DNA of 64,000 nt from Pseudoalteromonas peptidolytica (GCF_012641745.1 NZ_WEHZ01000017.1:1-64000); one strand, 5' to 3'; positions 1 to 14,297 are shown, counted from the first letter of the stretch. Notes: generated from the sequence alone by a model not told the origin. Numbers and translations are program-made.

Positions 1-178
<178 letters not shown>

Positions 179-184
179 CTAAAA

Positions 185-2299
185 TTACTTAACAGCGCGA
201 GCTGCAATTATTGCATCAGCTACATTTTTAGCCGCTTCAGCATACTTTAGAAACTCCATTGAGTATGATGCGCGACCCTGAGTAGCAGAGCGTAAATCTG
301 TTGCATAACCAAACATTTCAGAAAGCGGTACCTGAGCATTAACTTGCTTAGAGCCACCAAATGCTTCTTCCATGCCTTCAATTATGCCACGACGACGGTT
401 TAAGTCGCCTACTACATCACCCATGTTTTCTTCAGGGGTGATTACTTCTACTTTCATGACAGGCTCAAGTAAAACTGGACTTGCTTCTAGCGCACCATTT
501 CTAAAGCCCATCGAACCGGCGATTTTAAACGCCATCTCGTTTGAATCGACATCGTGGAACGAGCCATCAAACAAAGTGGCTTTGACACCCAATAGCGGAT
601 AACCAGCAAGAACACCTTGCTTCATCTGCTCTTGAATCCCTTTATCAACCGCTGGGATATACTCTTTTGGTACTGTACCGCCTACGATTTCGTTAACGAA
701 TTCATATATTGGCGCATCGTCATCAGAGACATCCATTGGTTCTAGCTTCAACCAAACGTGACCATATTGACCACGACCACCAGATTGACGCACAAACTTA
801 CCTTCAGCTTCAACAGAAGCTCGGATAGTTTCACGGTATGCAACCTGAGGCTTACCAACGTTACACACAACGTTAAACTCACGCTTCATACGATCGACAA
901 TGATATCTAAGTGAAGCTCACCCATACCAGAGATAATCGTTTGACCTGATTCTTCGTCCGTTTCTACGCGGAATGAAGGATCTTCTGCTGCAAGCTTACC
1001 GAGTGCAACGCCCATTTTTTCTTGGTCAGCTACTGTTTTAGGTTCTACTGCGACTGAGATTACGGGCTCAGGAAATTCCATACGTTCTAACGTAATTGGC
1101 GCTTCTTGAGCACAAAGTGTATCACCAGTAGTTACATCTTTTAGGCCGATAGCAGCCGCGATGTCACCCGCATGAACTTCTTTAATCTCTTCACGCGAGT
1201 TAGAGTGCATTTGAACAATACGTCCAAAACGCTCTTTTTTACCTTTAACAGGATTTAGTACCGAATCACCCTGGCTCACTTTACCAGAATAAACTCGGAA
1301 GAAAGTAAGTGTGCCGACGAATGGATCGGTTGCGATCTTAAATGCAAGCGCCGCAAACGGTGCATTATCGTCAGCTTCACGCGTATCTTCGGTTTCGTCA
1401 TCTAAGACACCTTGGATAGCCTTTACTTCAGTAGGCGACGGCATGAATTCAATTACAGCGTCAAGCACAGCTTGAACACCTTTGTTCTTGAATGCGCTAC
1501 CTGTCGTCATAGGCACAATTTCATTGGCCAATGTGCGTTGGCGAAGGGCTGATTTAATCTCTTCTTCGCTCAACTCACCATCTTCAAGATATTTTTCCAT
1601 TAGTTCTTCAGAAGCTTCTGCTGCACTCTCAATTAGATGAGAGCGCCATTCTTCAGCAAGCTCTTGAAGGTCTGCAGGGACCTCTTCGTAAGTGAAAGTC
1701 ATCCCCTGGTCTTCTTCATTCCAGTTAATCGCTTTCATTTTGATGAGGTCAATAACACCTTTAAATTCGTCTTCAGCACCAATCGGCAACTGAATAGGCA
1801 CAGGTGTAGCACCAAGACGTTTTTTAACCTGCTCAACTACAGACAAGAAATCTGCACCCGTACGATCCATCTTATTGACAAAAATCATACGTGGCACTTC
1901 ATACTTATTTGCCTGACGCCAAACCGTCTCAGTTTGCGGTTGCACACCTGATGAAGCACACAACACAACAACAGCACCATCAAGTACACGCAATGAGCGC
2001 TCTACTTCGATAGTAAAATCTACGTGTCCTGGAGTATCGATGATGTTTATACGATGCTCATCAAACTGAGCATCCATCCCTTTCCAAAAACACGTTGTTG
2101 CAGCAGAAGTGATCGTGATACCACGCTCTTGCTCCTGCTCCATCCAGTCCATAGTTGCGGCACCGTCGTGTACTTCACCAATCTTATGAGAAAGACCAGT
2201 ATAGAAAAGTACGCGCTCGGTCGTAGTTGTTTTACCCGCATCTACGTGAGCACAAATACCGATGTTACGGTAGCGCTCAATAGGAGTTGTCCGTGCCAT
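185..2299 (-). CDS. fusA: Elongation factor G
   Basis: This 704-residue translational GTPase drives ribosome translocation and, with RRF, subunit recycling. The G1 motif [13 protein letters not shown] is near residues 17-29, the G3 motif DTPGHVDF near 88-95, and NKMDR (G4) near 142-146. The protein has the full length expected of bacterial EF-G. It sits between rpsG (27-base gap) and tuf, the classical str operon order. Nothing in the sequence looks unusual. A second EF-G paralogue elsewhere cannot be excluded, but the operon context marks this as the housekeeping copy. Confidence 0.98.
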   Translation of the reverse strand: MARTTPIERYRNIGICAHVDAGKTTTTERVLFYTGLSHKIGEVHDGAATMDWMEQEQERGITITSAATTCFWKGMDAQFDEHRINIIDTPGHVDFTIEVERSLRVLDGAVVVLCASSGVQPQTETVWRQANKYEVPRMIFVNKMDRTGADFLSVVEQVKKRLGATPVPIQLPIGAEDEFKGVIDLIKMKAINWNEEDQGMTFTYEEVPADLQELAEEWRSHLIESAAEASEELMEKYLEDGELSEEEIKSALRQRTLANEIVPMTTGSAFKNKGVQAVLDAVIEFMPSPTEVKAIQGVLDDETEDTREADDNAPFAALAFKIATDPFVGTLTFFRVYSGKVSQGDSVLNPVKGKKERFGRIVQMHSNSREEIKEVHAGDIAAAIGLKDVTTGDTLCAQEAPITLERMEFPEPVISVAVEPKTVADQEKMGVALGKLAAEDPSFRVETDEESGQTIISGMGELHLDIIVDRMKREFNVVCNVGKPQVAYRETIRASVEAEGKFVRQSGGRGQYGHVWLKLEPMDVSDDDAPIYEFVNEIVGGTVPKEYIPAVDKGIQEQMKQGVLAGYPLLGVKATLFDGSFHDVDSNEMAFKIAGSMGFRNGALEASPVLLEPVMKVEVITPEENMGDVVGDLNRRRGIIEGMEEAFGGSKQVNAQVPLSEMFGYATDLRSATQGRASYSMEFLKYAEAAKNVADAIIAARAVK

Positions 2300-2326
2300 A
2301 ATATCCTCTTAAAGGGTGTTAGCAGA

Positions 2327-2815
<489 letters not shown>

Positions 2816-2898
2816 TCAGGTCCGTGTGTTACACGGATTCCCAAAACAATATATAAAAATTTAAAACTTAAGTGCTTGGCCTTACTAACGGAGAACCA

Positions 2899-3273
2899 TT
2901 AGCCCTTAGGACGTTTTGCACCGTACTTAGAACGACCTTGCTTACGGTCGTTAACACCCGCACAGTCAAGCGCACCACGAACTGTGTGGAAACGCACACC
3001 TGGTAAGTCTTTAACACGACCACCACGGATTAGGATTACACTGTGCTCTTGAAGGTTGTGGCCTTCACCGCCAATGTATGAAGTTACTTCGAAACCGTTC
3101 GTTAGACGAACACGCGCTACTTTACGTAATGCAGAGTTTGGTTTCTTTGGTGTCGTTGTATATACACGAGTACATACTCCACGCTTTTGTGGACAAGCTT
3201 TAAGAGCAGCTGAGTTGCTCTTAGTAACCTTGCTACGACGTGGCTTACGCACTAGCTGGTTAATAGTTGCCAT
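2899..3273 (-). CDS. rpsL: 30S ribosomal protein S12
   Basis: The 124-residue S12 lies at the decoding centre and is the classic streptomycin-resistance target. The segment [18 protein letters not shown] contains the wild-type lysine pair around residue 43, and [12 protein letters not shown] contains the residue-88 region with lysine present. Substitutions known to give streptomycin resistance at these two positions are therefore not seen. It is the first gene of the str operon, preceded by a consensus sigma70 promoter at 3369-3397. Confidence 0.98.
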   Translation of the reverse strand: MATINQLVRKPRRSKVTKSNSAALKACPQKRGVCTRVYTTTPKKPNSALRKVARVRLTNGFEVTSYIGGEGHNLQEHSVILIRGGRVKDLPGVRFHTVRGALDCAGVNDRKQGRSKYGAKRPKG

Positions 3274-3368
3274 TAAATAGCTCCTGAATTAATAAATTAC
3301 TACTGAAAAATAAAATCTTACCATTTAAGCGCGCTTCAATTTATTGAACGACTAAAATGGGTGGCCGA

Positions 3369-3397
3369 ATTTTAATGACCAAAGTTTAACCTGTCAA
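3369..3397 (-). promoter_or_regulatory. Sigma70 promoter of the str operon
   Basis: Read on the minus strand there is TTGACA (3397-3392), a 17-base spacer, and TAAAAT (3374-3369). This is a near-consensus promoter about 95 bases before the rpsL start. It gives rpsL-rpsG-fusA-tuf its own promoter even though rpoBC ends immediately upstream. The remainder of the rpsL-rpoC gap (3398-3598) is AT-rich and I see no further gene in it. Confidence 0.8.
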
Positions 3398-3599
3398 CCA
3401 AAAGTAATCATTAGCGGTCTTTAAATACCTTGAACCTAGCCTATTTTCAGCTTGAACTTATTGAAAGTTAACAAATCTTATGGGATTAGCGGAAAAACGA
3501 TTATTGCAGTATACATATTCATATGACGTTTTGATGGCAACACGACAGGTCGCAACTTTGGCATGCTTTTCCTTAAATAGACCATAATAGTATAGGCAT

Positions 3600-3634
3600 A
3601 AAAAAACCGCTGTGGAGTTAGCACAGCGGCTTTT
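3600..3634 (-). terminator. Intrinsic terminator after rpoC
   Basis: An 8-bp perfect stem, CCGCTGTG (3607-3614) with CACAGCGG (3622-3629) and a 7-base loop, is followed on the minus strand by a run of seven U (3606-3600). It lies 30 bases after the rpoC stop and separates the rif operon from the str operon. Confidence 0.9.
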
Positions 3635-3658
3635 AACTTATTTAGCTAACTGACTCGA

Positions 3659-6600
3659 TTACTCGTTGCCACCTAGTAAATCAGCGTTTAATGCGTCTGT
3701 TAGCGCTTGAGTTGCTTCTTCCGCACTTACTGTTTGTTCTTCAAGTGCAGCTTCGCCTTGCTTACGACGATTGATACGCTCTTCATGGTAAGCAAAACCT
3801 GTACCCGCTGGGATCAAACGACCCACGATTACGTTTTCTTTCAGACCACGTAGCTCATCGCTCTTACCATTCACAGCCGCTTCTGTTAGAACACGAGTTG
3901 TTTCTTGGAACGATGCAGCTGAGATGAACGACTCAGTCGCAAGTGATGCTTTGGTAATACCCATCAGCTGAATTTCAAACTTAGCTGGGATCTTACCTTG
4001 CTTTTCTAGCTCACGATTTGCGATGTTAACACGCGCAACTTCTGCTTGCTCACCTGCTAGGAATTCGCTGTCACCACCATCAAGGATGATACACTTACGA
4101 AGCATCTGACGAACGATAGTCTCAATGTGCTTATCGTTAATCTTTACACCCTGTAGGCGGTATACTTCTTGTACCTCGTTAGTGATGTAATTAGATACAT
4201 CAGTAACACCACGCAAACGTAGGATATCGTGCGGTGATTCTGGACCATCGGCAATAACTTCACCTTTAGCCACTTGCTCACCTTCGAACACGTTAAGCTG
4301 ACGCCATTTCGGGATCATTTCTTCGTACGCATCACCTTCATCAGGTGTGATCACAAGGCGCTTCTTACCTTTAGTCTCTTTACCGAAGCTAACAGTACCT
4401 GTGATTTCTGCAAGAATTGCAGGATCTTTTGGTTTACGCGCTTCGAATAGGTCAGCAACTCGAGGTAGACCACCCGTAATGTCACGTGTCTTCGAACCTT
4501 CTTGTGGGATACGAGCTAGTACAGAACCTGGTAGTACTGTTGCACCATCTGTGATTTCAATCGTTGTGAATGAAGGTAGACGGATCTCTTGAAGACCACG
4601 CTCTTCGTTCTCAATGATTAGTTTAGGCTCTTTCGCGTTTACTTTCGCAAGATCCTTAACAACCACACGTGTTAGACCAGTTAACTCATCAGTCTGTGCT
4701 TCAGTGTTTGAATCGTCGATATCGCTGAACGATACTTTTGATTCATGTTCAATGATGATTGGGTGACTATGCGGATCCCAAGTAGCAACGATGTCGTTAC
4801 CTTTAACGTCAGCACCATCTTGTACAGTTAATACTGCACCGTAAGGTACTTTATAACGCTCTTTCTCACGACCGTGCTCATCGATAATCGTGATCTCGGT
4901 TGAACGAGACGTGATAACGATTTTGCCATCAGCATTGATTACAAACTTCGCATTGTGCAGCTTCAAGTTACCATTGTTCTTAACTTGAACACTGTTCTCT
5001 GCAGACGCTCGAGATGCCGCACCACCGATGTGGAATGTACGCATCGTAAGCTGTGTACCCGGCTCACCGATTGACTGTGCCGCGATTACACCAACTGCTT
5101 CACCAGGATTGATGATATGGCCACGGGCCAAGTCACGACCGTAACAGTGTGCACACACACCAAAGTCGTTTTGACAGGTGATTACAGAACGTACTTTAAC
5201 TTCGTCTACTGAATGCTCTTCTAAAAGATCACACAGTTTTTCGTCAAGCATTACGTTACGTGCAACAAGTACTTCAGTAGTACCTGGCTTACATACATCT
5301 TCCGCAACAACACGACCTAGTACTCGCTCGCGAAGTGGTTCTACAACGTCACCACCTTCGATTAGCGGCTTCATTACTAGACCTTCTTCGGTGCCACAGT
5401 CTGATTCGTTGATAACCAAATCTTGTGCTACGTCTACTAGACGACGAGTTAGGTAACCCGAGTTCGCTGTCTTAAGTGCAGTATCCGCTAGACCCTTACG
5501 TGCACCGTGCGTCGAGATAAAGTACTGTAGTACGTTTAGACCTTCACGGAAGTTCGCTGTAATTGGCGTTTCGATGATTGAACCATCTGGACGTGCCATT
5601 AGACCACGCATACCCGCTAGCTGACGGATCTGAGCAGCACTACCACGAGCGCCCGAGTCTGCCATCATAAACACTGAGTTAAATGACGGTTGCTCTTCTT
5701 CGTTACCTTCAGCGTTGATAACCGTTTCTTTTGAAAGGTTAGCCATCATCTCGCGAGAAAGGTTTTCGTTTACACGTGACCAGATATCGATAACTTTGTT
5801 GTATTTCTCACCGGCAGTTACAAGACCTGATTGGAACTGTTGGTTGATTTCTGCAACCTCAGCTTCCGCACGATCGATGATCTCACCTTTAGTTGGTGGG
5901 ATTACCATGTCATTGATACCGATAGAAACACCAGACTTCATCGCGTAGTGGAAACCGGTATACATCACTTGGTCAGCAAAGATAACTGTATCTTTAAGAC
6001 CTAGACGACGGTAACACTCATTAAGAAGACCTGAAATTTGTTTCTTACCTAGTGGTTTATTGATCAGTTCAAACGGCAAACCTTCAGGGATATTCAATGA
6101 AAGGATTGCACGACCTACTGTCGTATCTACTAGGTGAGTTAACGTGCCGCGCTCACGTGTTTCTTCGTCGATAGTCACTTCTGTGATACGCACTTTAACA
6201 CGAGCGTGAAGCTCAGCAGCACCTACACGGTATGCTTTTTCAGCTTCTTTTGCATCTTTAAATACAGTGCCTTCACCTTTACCGTTGATGCGATCGCGAG
6301 TCATGTAGTAAAGACCTAGTACAACGTCCTGTGAAGGAACGATAATTGGCTCACCGTTCGCTGGTGCTAGGATGTTGTTGGTAGACATCATCAATGCACG
6401 CGCTTCCAACTGCGCTTCAAGCGTCAGTGGGACGTGAACCGCCATTTGGTCACCATCGAAGTCAGCGTTGTACGCCGCACACACTAGCGGGTGCAGGTGA
6501 ATCGCTTTACCTTCGATAAGTACTGGTTCGAATGCTTGGATACCTAGACGGTGAAGTGTTGGTGCACGGTTAAGTAAAACCGGATGCTCTCGGATAACTT

Positions 6601-7840
6601 CGTCTAGTACGTCCCAAACCTCAGGTACTTCACGCTCAACCATCTTCTTCGCAGCTTTGATGGTTGTCGCCATACCACGGCGCTCTAATTTACCGTAGAT
6701 AAATGGCTTGAATAGCTCAAGTGCCATCTTCTTAGGTAGACCACACTGATGTAGTTTCAGCGTAGGACCAACGGTGATAACAGAACGGCCTGAGTAGTCA
6801 ACACGCTTACCTAGAAGGTTTTGACGGAAACGACCTTGCTTACCTTTAATCATGTCTGCAAGCGACTTAAGTGGACGCTTGTTAGAACCTGTAATTGCAC
6901 GGCCACGACGACCATTATCAAGTAGCGCATCAACCGCTTCTTGAAGCATACGCTTTTCGTTACGTACGATGATGTCAGGTGCAGCTAAGTCTAGAAGACG
7001 CTTCAAGCGGTTGTTACGGTTGATTACACGACGGTAAAGGTCGTTCAGATCTGAAGTCGCAAAACGACCGCCATCTAGTGGTACTAGAGGACGTAGATCT
7101 GGTGGAAGTACTGGTAATACGCTCATTACCATCCACTCAGGGTTGTTACCTGATTGGTGGAACGCTTCCATTAGTTTTAGGCGCTTGGTGATTTTCTTAC
7201 GCTTGGTTTCAGAGTTGATTGTTGGTAACTCTTCACGCATTTCAGCGATTAACTGACCAAGGTCTAGCTCGCGAAGTAGATCAAGTACAGCTTCTGCACC
7301 CATCTTAGCTTCAAACTCATCACCGTGCTCTTCAAGCGCATCTAGGTATTCTTCTTCACCTAGTAATTGACCGCGCTCAAGCGTAGTCATACCCGGCTCA
7401 GTTACCACGAATGATTCGAAGTAAAGTACACGTTCGATATCACGAAGCGTCATATCTAGCATTAAGCCAATACGTGACGGAAGTGATTTCAAGAACCAAA
7501 TATGTGCAACTGGGCTAGCCAGCTCAATGTGACCCATACGGTCACGACGTACTTTTGTTAGCGTTACTTCAACGCCACACTTTTCACAGATAACACCACG
7601 GTGCTTCAAGCGCTTGTATTTACCACACAAACACTCGTAATCTTTTACTGGGCCGAAAATACGGGCACAGAATAAGCCATCACGCTCAGGCTTGAAAGTA
7701 CGATAGTTGATTGTCTCAGGTTTCTTTACTTCACCGTAAGACCATGAACGCACCATGTCTGGCGAAGCAAGACCAATGCGAATTGCGTCGAATTCTTCGG
7801 TCTTATTTTGTTGCTTCAGAAACTTAAGTAAGTCTTTCAC
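3659..7840 (-). CDS. rpoC: DNA-directed RNA polymerase subunit beta'
   Basis: The 1393-residue catalytic subunit is close to the roughly 1400 residues of other gammaproteobacteria. The N-terminal zinc site is visible as [20 protein letters not shown] (residues about 70-89). The Mg-binding active-site motif NADFDGD is near residues 460-466. The second zinc cluster ends in [13 protein letters not shown] near residues 885-897. It follows rpoB after 109 bases on the same strand and is co-transcribed with it, ending at the terminator 3600-3634. Confidence 0.99.
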   Translation of the reverse strand: MKDLLKFLKQQNKTEEFDAIRIGLASPDMVRSWSYGEVKKPETINYRTFKPERDGLFCARIFGPVKDYECLCGKYKRLKHRGVICEKCGVEVTLTKVRRDRMGHIELASPVAHIWFLKSLPSRIGLMLDMTLRDIERVLYFESFVVTEPGMTTLERGQLLGEEEYLDALEEHGDEFEAKMGAEAVLDLLRELDLGQLIAEMREELPTINSETKRKKITKRLKLMEAFHQSGNNPEWMVMSVLPVLPPDLRPLVPLDGGRFATSDLNDLYRRVINRNNRLKRLLDLAAPDIIVRNEKRMLQEAVDALLDNGRRGRAITGSNKRPLKSLADMIKGKQGRFRQNLLGKRVDYSGRSVITVGPTLKLHQCGLPKKMALELFKPFIYGKLERRGMATTIKAAKKMVEREVPEVWDVLDEVIREHPVLLNRAPTLHRLGIQAFEPVLIEGKAIHLHPLVCAAYNADFDGDQMAVHVPLTLEAQLEARALMMSTNNILAPANGEPIIVPSQDVVLGLYYMTRDRINGKGEGTVFKDAKEAEKAYRVGAAELHARVKVRITEVTIDEETRERGTLTHLVDTTVGRAILSLNIPEGLPFELINKPLGKKQISGLLNECYRRLGLKDTVIFADQVMYTGFHYAMKSGVSIGINDMVIPPTKGEIIDRAEAEVAEINQQFQSGLVTAGEKYNKVIDIWSRVNENLSREMMANLSKETVINAEGNEEEQPSFNSVFMMADSGARGSAAQIRQLAGMRGLMARPDGSIIETPITANFREGLNVLQYFISTHGARKGLADTALKTANSGYLTRRLVDVAQDLVINESDCGTEEGLVMKPLIEGGDVVEPLRERVLGRVVAEDVCKPGTTEVLVARNVMLDEKLCDLLEEHSVDEVKVRSVITCQNDFGVCAHCYGRDLARGHIINPGEAVGVIAAQSIGEPGTQLTMRTFHIGGAASRASAENSVQVKNNGNLKLHNAKFVINADGKIVITSRSTEITIIDEHGREKERYKVPYGAVLTVQDGADVKGNDIVATWDPHSHPIIIEHESKVSFSDIDDSNTEAQTDELTGLTRVVVKDLAKVNAKEPKLIIENEERGLQEIRLPSFTTIEITDGATVLPGSVLARIPQEGSKTRDITGGLPRVADLFEARKPKDPAILAEITGTVSFGKETKGKKRLVITPDEGDAYEEMIPKWRQLNVFEGEQVAKGEVIADGPESPHDILRLRGVTDVSNYITNEVQEVYRLQGVKINDKHIETIVRQMLRKCIILDGGDSEFLAGEQAEVARVNIANRELEKQGKIPAKFEIQLMGITKASLATESFISAASFQETTRVLTEAAVNGKSDELRGLKENVIVGRLIPAGTGFAYHEERINRRKQGEAALEEQTVSAEEATQALTDALNADLLGGNE

Positions 7841-7949
7841 CTTAGCTCTCCTGTCGGAGGTTAATCTTGAGGGTAAACGCTGTTTACCCCTACATTCTTT
7901 TCAGTCCGGTTGCTGTTAAGCAACGCCGCAGCGCACTGCGGCGGTCGGA

Positions 7950-10900
7950 TTAAATTTCTTCCAACTCGATGTTGATACCTAGTGAGCGGATTTCTTTCAA
8001 CAATACGTTGAACGACTCAGGCATACCCGGTTCCATCTTGTGGTTACCGTCAACGATGTTTTTATACATCTTGGTACGACCGTTTACGTCATCCGACTTC
8101 ACTGTCAACATTTCTTGTAGCGTGTAGGCAGCACCGTATGCTTCTAGTGCCCATACCTCCATCTCACCGAAACGCTGACCACCGAACTGTGCCTTACCAC
8201 CCAGCGGCTGCTGAGTTACTAGGCTATAAGAACCAGTTGAACGCGCGTGCATCTTGTCATCAACTAGGTGGTTCAGTTTCAGCATGTACATGTAGCCCAC
8301 TGTCACCTGACGCTCAAACGCATCACCAGTACGACCGTCATATAGCGTAACCTGACCACTTCTCGGATAACCACCAAGCTCTAACATGTCTTTGATTTCA
8401 GCTTCACGTGCACCGTCAAATGCTGGAGTTGCGATTGGTAGACCACCTTTAAGGTTTGCTGCCAAGCGACGGATTTCATCATCAGAGAAGTTAGCAATAT
8501 CTACTTTCTGGCGACAATCACCAATTTCGTAAGCTTTCTTGATGAATTCACGCAGCTCATGAATTTCGCGTTGCTCTTTCATCATTTCTTCAAGACGTTC
8601 ACCGATACCACGAGCAGCTAGACCCATGTGGGTTTCTAGGATCTGACCGATGTTCATACGAGACGGTACACCTAGAGGGTTAAGTACGATGTCTACAGTA
8701 CGACCTTTGTCATCGTAAGGCATATCTTCAACAGGAACGATAGTTGAAATAACACCCTTGTTACCGTGACGACCAGCCATCTTATCACCAGGTTGGATAC
8801 GACGTTTAACAGCTAGGTATACTTTAACAATCTTAAGTACGCCAGGTGCTAGGTCATCACCTTGAGTGATCTTGCGACGCTTGTTCTCGAAGCGCTTGTC
8901 GTAGTCAGCTTTAAGCTCGTCATACTGTGCAGCTAGTTGCTCAAGCTCTGCTTGATGCTCTTCATCCGCAAGACTTTGCGTTAGCAATTTCTCAGTATTA
9001 AAGCCAGCTATTTGCTCTTCACTCATACCTGCTTTGATCAGTAGGTTACGAGCGTGAGTTAGGATACCGCCTTCAAGGATTCTAAACTCTTCGTTGAAGT
9101 CTTTCTTCGCTTCACGAAGCTGCATTTCTTCAACTTCTAATGCACGTTTGTCTTTTTCAACGCCATCACGCGTAAACACTTGTACATCGATTACTGTACC
9201 AGATACTGAGTTTGGTACACGTAGCGAGCTATCTTTTACGTCAGATGCTTTTTCACCGAAGATTGCACGTAGTAGCTTTTCTTCTGGTGTTAGCTGCGTT
9301 TCGCCTTTAGGTGTTACTTTACCTACAAGGATATCGCCGCCTTTCACTTCAGCACCGATGTATACAACGCCAGACTCATCAAGTTTGCCTAGTGCAGATT
9401 CACCCACGTTTGGAATATCCGCAGTGATCTCTTCTGGGCCAAGCTTAGTATCACGGGCAATACATTGAAGCTCTTGGATGTGGATAGTCGTTAGACGATC
9501 TTCTTTTACAACGTTCTCTGAAAGTAGGATTGAATCCTCGAAGTTGTAACCATTCCAAGGCATGAACGCCACACGAAGGTTTTGACCAAGTGCTAAGTCA
9601 CCAAGGTCTGTTGAAGGACCATCAGCAAGTACATCACCACGTACTACCGGCTCACCAACCATACAAGTTGGTTTCTGGTTAATACAAGTGTTTTGGTTTG
9701 AGCGTGTGTACTTAGTTAAGTTATAGATGTCGATACCCGCTTCACCAGGGATACGCTCATCTTCATTAACGTTAACAACAATACGGCTCGCATCAGCATA
9801 TTTAACAATACCACCACGCTTCGCAACGATAGTTACACCAGAGTCTTTTGCTAGTGTACGCTCGATACCAGTACCAACTAACGGCTTATCAGCACGTAGT
9901 GTAGGTACAGCTTGACGTTGCATGTTCGATCCCATCAATGCACGGTTTGCGTCATCGTGCTCTAGGAATGGAATAAGTGCCGCGGCCACAGAGATTACCT
10001 GCTGTGGAGATACGTCCATATACTGAATGCTGTCGCTTGGCATAAAGGTTGATTCACCTTTAAAACGACAAGGAATTAGTTCTTCAGCAAATTGGTTATC
10101 ATCAGTTAGCGTTGTATTCGCCTGTGCGATAACGAACTGACCTTCTTCAATTGCTGATAGGTAATCAACATCGTCAGTAACGATTCCATCTACTACTTTG
10201 CGGTATGGAGTCTCTAAGAAACCATAGTCGTTTGTACGCGCGTAAGTAGATAGTGAGTTGATTAGACCGATGTTTGGACCTTCAGGCGTTTCGATTGGAC
10301 AAACACGACCATAGTGCGTTACGTGTACGTCTCGTACCTCGAAGCCTGCACGTTCACGTGTTAAACCACCCGGACCTAATGCAGAAATACGACGCTTGTG
10401 CGTTACTTCTGAAAGCGGGTTGTTCTGATCCATAAACTGTGAAAGCTGTGAAGAACCAAAGAATTCTTTTACTGCTGCTGAGATTGGCTTAGCGTTGATC
10501 AAATCCTGTGGCATCACGTTATCTAGGTCACCAAGACTTAGACGCTCACGTACCGCACGCTCAACACGTACAAGACCTACACGGAATTGGTTTTCTGCCA
10601 TTTCACCTACAGAACGAATACGACGGTTACCTAAGTGGTCGATATCATCTACATCGCCTTTACCGTTACGGATGTCGATTAACACCTTCATCACACTAAC
10701 GATGTCTTCTTTAGATAACGTGCCTTCGCCTTCGTCTGAATCATAACCAACTCGGCTATTGAACTTCATACGACCAACAGTCGATAGATCATAACGCTCT
10801 TCAGAGAAGAATAGGTTATCAAATAACGCTTCTGCAGCTTCTTTTGTCGGTGGCTCACCAGGGCGCATCATGCGGTAGATTTCTACCAATGCCTCTAGGC

Positions 10901-11975
10901 GGTTATTTGTAGAGTCAATACGTACTGTTTCTGACATGTACGCACCGCTGTCGACTTCATTGATATAAAGGGTATCAATCTTCGTGTGACCAGCTTTTAC
11001 CAGCTCAGCCATAAGCTCAAGAGAAAGCTCAGCGTTCGCTTCTGCAATGATTTCGCCTGTTGACTCGTCAATATAGTTGTTAGCAACGATACGCCCAATG
11101 ATGTACTCATGCGGTACTTCAAGGGTATCAATACCTTGCTTTTCTATACTCTTAATATGACGTGCAGTTATACGACGGCCTTGCTCAACTAGTACATCAC
11201 CATTTGCATCTTTGATGTCAAATGCTGCGGTTTCACCACGCAGACGTGAAGGTACAAGCTCCATCAACACTTTACCATCTTTTACTTCGAAACTGGTTGT
11301 CTCAAAGAATAGTGCCAAAATCTCTTCAGTCGTGTACTCAAGTGCACGTAAGATGATAGATGCAGGTAATTTACGACGACGGTCAATACGTACGTAAAGG
11401 TTATCTTTTACATCGAATTCAAAGTCTAACCATGAACCACGGTAAGGAATTACACGTGCGTTATATAGTACTTTACCAGATGAATGTGATTTACCACGGT
11501 CGTTATCAAAGAATACACCAGGTGAACGGTGTAGCTGAGAAACGATAACACGCTCAGTACCATTAATTACAAAAGTACCGGTGTCAGTCATGAGCGGGAT
11601 TTCGCCCATGTAAACTTCTTGCTCTTTTATGTCTTTGACCGTGCCAGGTGCATCTTTGTCCATTAGCACAAGACGTAGTTTAACGCGAAGTGGAGCAGAA
11701 TATGTCACACCGCGGATTTGACATTCTTTAACGTCAAATACTGGCTCGCCAATACGATAACTAACGTATTGAAGCTCAGAATTGCCCGAGTAGCTCTTGA
11801 TAGGAAATACAGAACGGAATGCAGCTTCCAGTCCAGTATCACCATCAGCGTCAGGCGCAATGAACTTATCGAACGATTCCAACTGCATTTGCAGTAGGAA
11901 AGGTATATCCAAAACCTGTGGACGTTTACCAAAATCCTTACGGATACGTTTCTTTTCAGAATAAGAGTAAGCCAT
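7950..11975 (-). CDS. rpoB: DNA-directed RNA polymerase subunit beta
   Basis: The 1341-residue subunit forms the RNA polymerase active-site cleft with beta'. The rifampicin-pocket segment [20 protein letters not shown] followed by [11 protein letters not shown] has the sensitive wild-type residues at the usual resistance positions (Q513, D516, H526 and S531 by E. coli numbering). The conserved RDVHxTHYG stretch just after it carries Val where I recall Pro in E. coli. The gene follows rplL after 347 bases that contain an attenuator-like double hairpin. Confidence 0.99.
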   Translation of the reverse strand: MAYSYSEKKRIRKDFGKRPQVLDIPFLLQMQLESFDKFIAPDADGDTGLEAAFRSVFPIKSYSGNSELQYVSYRIGEPVFDVKECQIRGVTYSAPLRVKLRLVLMDKDAPGTVKDIKEQEVYMGEIPLMTDTGTFVINGTERVIVSQLHRSPGVFFDNDRGKSHSSGKVLYNARVIPYRGSWLDFEFDVKDNLYVRIDRRRKLPASIILRALEYTTEEILALFFETTSFEVKDGKVLMELVPSRLRGETAAFDIKDANGDVLVEQGRRITARHIKSIEKQGIDTLEVPHEYIIGRIVANNYIDESTGEIIAEANAELSLELMAELVKAGHTKIDTLYINEVDSGAYMSETVRIDSTNNRLEALVEIYRMMRPGEPPTKEAAEALFDNLFFSEERYDLSTVGRMKFNSRVGYDSDEGEGTLSKEDIVSVMKVLIDIRNGKGDVDDIDHLGNRRIRSVGEMAENQFRVGLVRVERAVRERLSLGDLDNVMPQDLINAKPISAAVKEFFGSSQLSQFMDQNNPLSEVTHKRRISALGPGGLTRERAGFEVRDVHVTHYGRVCPIETPEGPNIGLINSLSTYARTNDYGFLETPYRKVVDGIVTDDVDYLSAIEEGQFVIAQANTTLTDDNQFAEELIPCRFKGESTFMPSDSIQYMDVSPQQVISVAAALIPFLEHDDANRALMGSNMQRQAVPTLRADKPLVGTGIERTLAKDSGVTIVAKRGGIVKYADASRIVVNVNEDERIPGEAGIDIYNLTKYTRSNQNTCINQKPTCMVGEPVVRGDVLADGPSTDLGDLALGQNLRVAFMPWNGYNFEDSILLSENVVKEDRLTTIHIQELQCIARDTKLGPEEITADIPNVGESALGKLDESGVVYIGAEVKGGDILVGKVTPKGETQLTPEEKLLRAIFGEKASDVKDSSLRVPNSVSGTVIDVQVFTRDGVEKDKRALEVEEMQLREAKKDFNEEFRILEGGILTHARNLLIKAGMSEEQIAGFNTEKLLTQSLADEEHQAELEQLAAQYDELKADYDKRFENKRRKITQGDDLAPGVLKIVKVYLAVKRRIQPGDKMAGRHGNKGVISTIVPVEDMPYDDKGRTVDIVLNPLGVPSRMNIGQILETHMGLAARGIGERLEEMMKEQREIHELREFIKKAYEIGDCRQKVDIANFSDDEIRRLAANLKGGLPIATPAFDGAREAEIKDMLELGGYPRSGQVTLYDGRTGDAFERQVTVGYMYMLKLNHLVDDKMHARSTGSYSLVTQQPLGGKAQFGGQRFGEMEVWALEAYGAAYTLQEMLTVKSDDVNGRTKMYKNIVDGNHKMEPGMPESFNVLLKEIRSLGINIELEEI

Positions 11976-12250
11976 GGGGTTCCTCAGCTTGCTGATCTTT
12001 GACCCAACCTGTCCAAAATTGAACAGACTTCACTGGCATCTAAGCCATGATAACAACATCTAAATTGTCACACTAACTTGCTTAACTAAGGACTTTAATA
12101 CGCATCAGTTGCGCTTTATTGAAGTTCTAGTGTAACCAAGACAGTGTATCTTCAAACGCCATTGCGATTTTCAACAAAGATCTAAGTTATTGAAAATTAC
12201 ACTGAAATTTGAAGTTATATGCACGATAGAAATACATCGCTCTATAGCGC

Positions 12251-12300
12251 AAAAAGGCCGGTGATTAAATAATCACCAGCCCTTGCCTGATTTCTCAGGC
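12251..12300 (-). terminator. rplL-rpoB intercistronic attenuator hairpins
   Basis: On the minus strand, about 22 bases after the rplL stop, a first hairpin GCCTGA-GAAA-TCAGGC (12300-12285) is followed by a second, GGTGATT with AATCACC (12277-12260), and then five U (12255-12251). E. coli has a partial terminator at the same place that lowers rpoBC relative to the ribosomal genes; the same role here is inferred. The rest of the gap, 11976-12250, is AT-rich leader with no gene that I can see. Confidence 0.75.
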
Positions 12301-12322
12301 AGCGAACCTAGCGGGAGCTAGA

Positions 12323-12685
12323 TTACTTGATCTCAACTTCAGCACCAGCTTCTTCAAGATCTTTCTTAAGTGCTTCAGCTTCGTCCTTAGATACACCTTC
12401 TTTGATAGGTGCAGGAGCAGACTCAACTAGCGCCTTAGCTTCTTTAAGGCCTAGACCTGTTGCGCCACGTACCGCTTTGATTGCAGCAACTTTGTTACCG
12501 CCAGCAGCAGCTAGGATTACGTCGAACTCAGTCTTTTCTTCAGCAGCTTCAGCAGGGCCAGCAGCAACAACAGCAGCAGCTGCAGTTACACCGAACTTCT
12601 CTTCCATAGCTTCAACTAGTTCAACAACTTCCATTACTGACATTTCAGCAATCGCGTCAAGGATTTGGTCTTTAGTTACAGACAT
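12323..12685 (-). CDS. rplL: 50S ribosomal protein L7/L12
   Basis: The 120-residue acidic stalk protein binds translation factors. Visible parts are an N-terminal dimerisation helix (residues 1-35), an alanine-rich hinge (about 36-52), and the C-terminal domain beginning [20 protein letters not shown] with the factor-binding [10 protein letters not shown] helix. It follows rplJ by 71 bases in the usual rplJL order. L12 is made in excess over other ribosomal proteins in bacteria. Confidence 0.98.
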   Translation of the reverse strand: MSVTKDQILDAIAEMSVMEVVELVEAMEEKFGVTAAAAVVAAGPAEAAEEKTEFDVILAAAGGNKVAAIKAVRGATGLGLKEAKALVESAPAPIKEGVSKDEAEALKKDLEEAGAEVEIK

Positions 12686-12756
12686 TTCAAATTTCCTAAT
12701 TATTCACGAACCCAAGTGGTTCTAAAAATTTATTGATGAAAGGAGCGGTGCTTGGA

Positions 12757-13251
12757 TTAAGCAGCTTGCTCAGCTTTCTGTACACGTACTGCTTCAATTG
12801 TTTTACACAATTTACCGGCAGACGCTTCTTTCATAGCGCTCATTAAGCGTGCAACAGCTTCGTCGTAAGTAGGTAGCTTAGCAAGCATTTCTACGTCAAC
12901 GATGTCACCTTCGAATGCAGCAGTCTTAAGCTCAAATGCTTCGTTCTTTTTCGCGAAATCAGCAAAGATACGCGCAGCAGCACCTGGGTGCTCTGAAGAG
13001 AAAGCGATTAGGCTTGGGCCTACTAGCGACTCGTTAAGACATTCATAGTCAGTGCCTTCAACAGCACGTTTAGCTAGAGTGTTACGAACGACTTTCATCC
13101 ATACACCCGCTTCACGAGCTTCTTTACGAAGAGCAGTGATCGCGTCTACTGTCACACCACGAGAATCTGCAACAACTGCAGATAGAGCACCTTTGGCAGC
13201 TTCGTTGACTTCAGCAACAATTGCCTTTTTGTCTTGAAGATTTAAAGCCAT
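12757..13251 (-). CDS. rplJ: 50S ribosomal protein L10
   Basis: This 164-residue protein anchors L7/L12 dimers to the ribosome through its C-terminal helix. It opens [19 protein letters not shown] and contains [20 protein letters not shown] near residues 28-47, typical of L10. A structured leader precedes it (13252-13440). The L10-L12 complex autoregulates the operon through that leader in E. coli, and the leader here keeps the same core bases. Confidence 0.98.
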   Translation of the reverse strand: MALNLQDKKAIVAEVNEAAKGALSAVVADSRGVTVDAITALRKEAREAGVWMKVVRNTLAKRAVEGTDYECLNESLVGPSLIAFSSEHPGAAARIFADFAKKNEAFELKTAAFEGDIVDVEMLAKLPTYDEAVARLMSAMKEASAGKLCKTIEAVRVQKAEQAA

Positions 13252-13440
13252 GGGTGTTACTCCTGGTTTGTTGGGAAAAACTTCCCAGTTCTACTTTACT
13301 CTACCGAAGTAGAGCTGCTTTTTACGGCGAGAACCAGAAGATTAGGAAAATCTAGCTGGGATTCACACCGTCTACGTAGGCGATTAATTAAGCAAAAGCA
13401 AGCTTTTGCACCTACGGTCTTGGACGGAAACGCAATTTAT
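13252..13440 (-). promoter_or_regulatory. L10 leader (ribosomal protein autoregulatory RNA) with its promoter
   Basis: On the minus strand the leader contains CGTCCAAGACCGTAGGTG (about 13429-13412) and, after an A/T loop, CGCCTACGTAGACGGTG (about 13382-13366). These two arms pair to form the kink-turn helix known from the E. coli L10 leader. A -10-like TACAAT is at 13452-13447, placing transcription start near 13440. The stretch 13453-13586 up to the rplA stop is AT-rich with no other feature recognised. Resemblance is by eye; a covariance-model search for the L10 leader family would settle it. Confidence 0.75.
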
Positions 13441-13586
13441 CGATTTATTGTAGACTATTAAGAAAACAATTTTCGAAATTATACGCTTCAACCCGAATTC
13501 TTTGCTTTGTAAAGAAGCACACTTCTCTACAAAATGGCGCAAAATTATAGTCTAATTTTTACGCCATGTAAACGCCAAACTCTAAA

Positions 13587-14291
13587 TTATACTACTTGAG
13601 TATTTAGTGTAGCTTGGTCTACAGCAACACCTGCACCCATCGTAGTAGAGATGCTTACTTTCTTCACAAAAGTACCTTTTGCAGTAGAAGGCTTAGCCTT
13701 CTTAAGCGCAATGATTAGCGCTTCAAGGTTTTCTTGAAGTTGGTTAGCGTCAAAGTCTACTTTACCGATAGTAGTGTGGATGATACCGTTTTTGTCGTTG
13801 CGGTAACGAACCTGACCAGCTTTAGCGTTCTTAACAGCTTCTGCAACGTTAGGTGTTACAGTACCTGTCTTAGGGTTAGGCATAAGACCACGTGGACCTA
13901 GGATTTGACCTAGTTGACCAACAACGCGCATTGCATCTGGAGAAGCAACAACAACGTCAAAGTTCATTTCGCCTTTTTTAACTTGCTCAGCAAGGTCTTC
14001 CATGCCTACTAAATCAGCACCAGCTTCTTTAGCAGCTTCAGCATTTGCACCTTGAGTGAATACCGCTACACGTACTTCACGACCAGTACCGTGAGGTAGT
14101 ACAGTTGCACCACGTACGTTTTGGTCAGATTTACGAGCATCGATACCCAGGTTTACAGCAACGTCTACACTTTCAACAAACTTAGCAGTAGCAAGTTCTT
14201 TAAGAAGAGCAACAGCTTCGTTGATTTCGTACTCTTTAGTGACATCCACTTTTTCGCGGATAGTACGCATACGCTTAGTTAATTTAGCCAT
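13587..14291 (-). CDS. rplA: 50S ribosomal protein L1
   Basis: The 234-residue L1 protein binds 23S rRNA at the E-site stalk and represses its own operon in enterics. The conserved segment [15 protein letters not shown] (residues about 131-145) is intact. It follows rplK after 6 bases, so the two are one transcript. There is no clear terminator before the separate rplJL leader. Confidence 0.98.
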   Translation of the reverse strand: MAKLTKRMRTIREKVDVTKEYEINEAVALLKELATAKFVESVDVAVNLGIDARKSDQNVRGATVLPHGTGREVRVAVFTQGANAEAAKEAGADLVGMEDLAEQVKKGEMNFDVVVASPDAMRVVGQLGQILGPRGLMPNPKTGTVTPNVAEAVKNAKAGQVRYRNDKNGIIHTTIGKVDFDANQLQENLEALIIALKKAKPSTAKGTFVKKVSISTTMGAGVAVDQATLNTQVV

Positions 14292-14297
14292 TCTCTA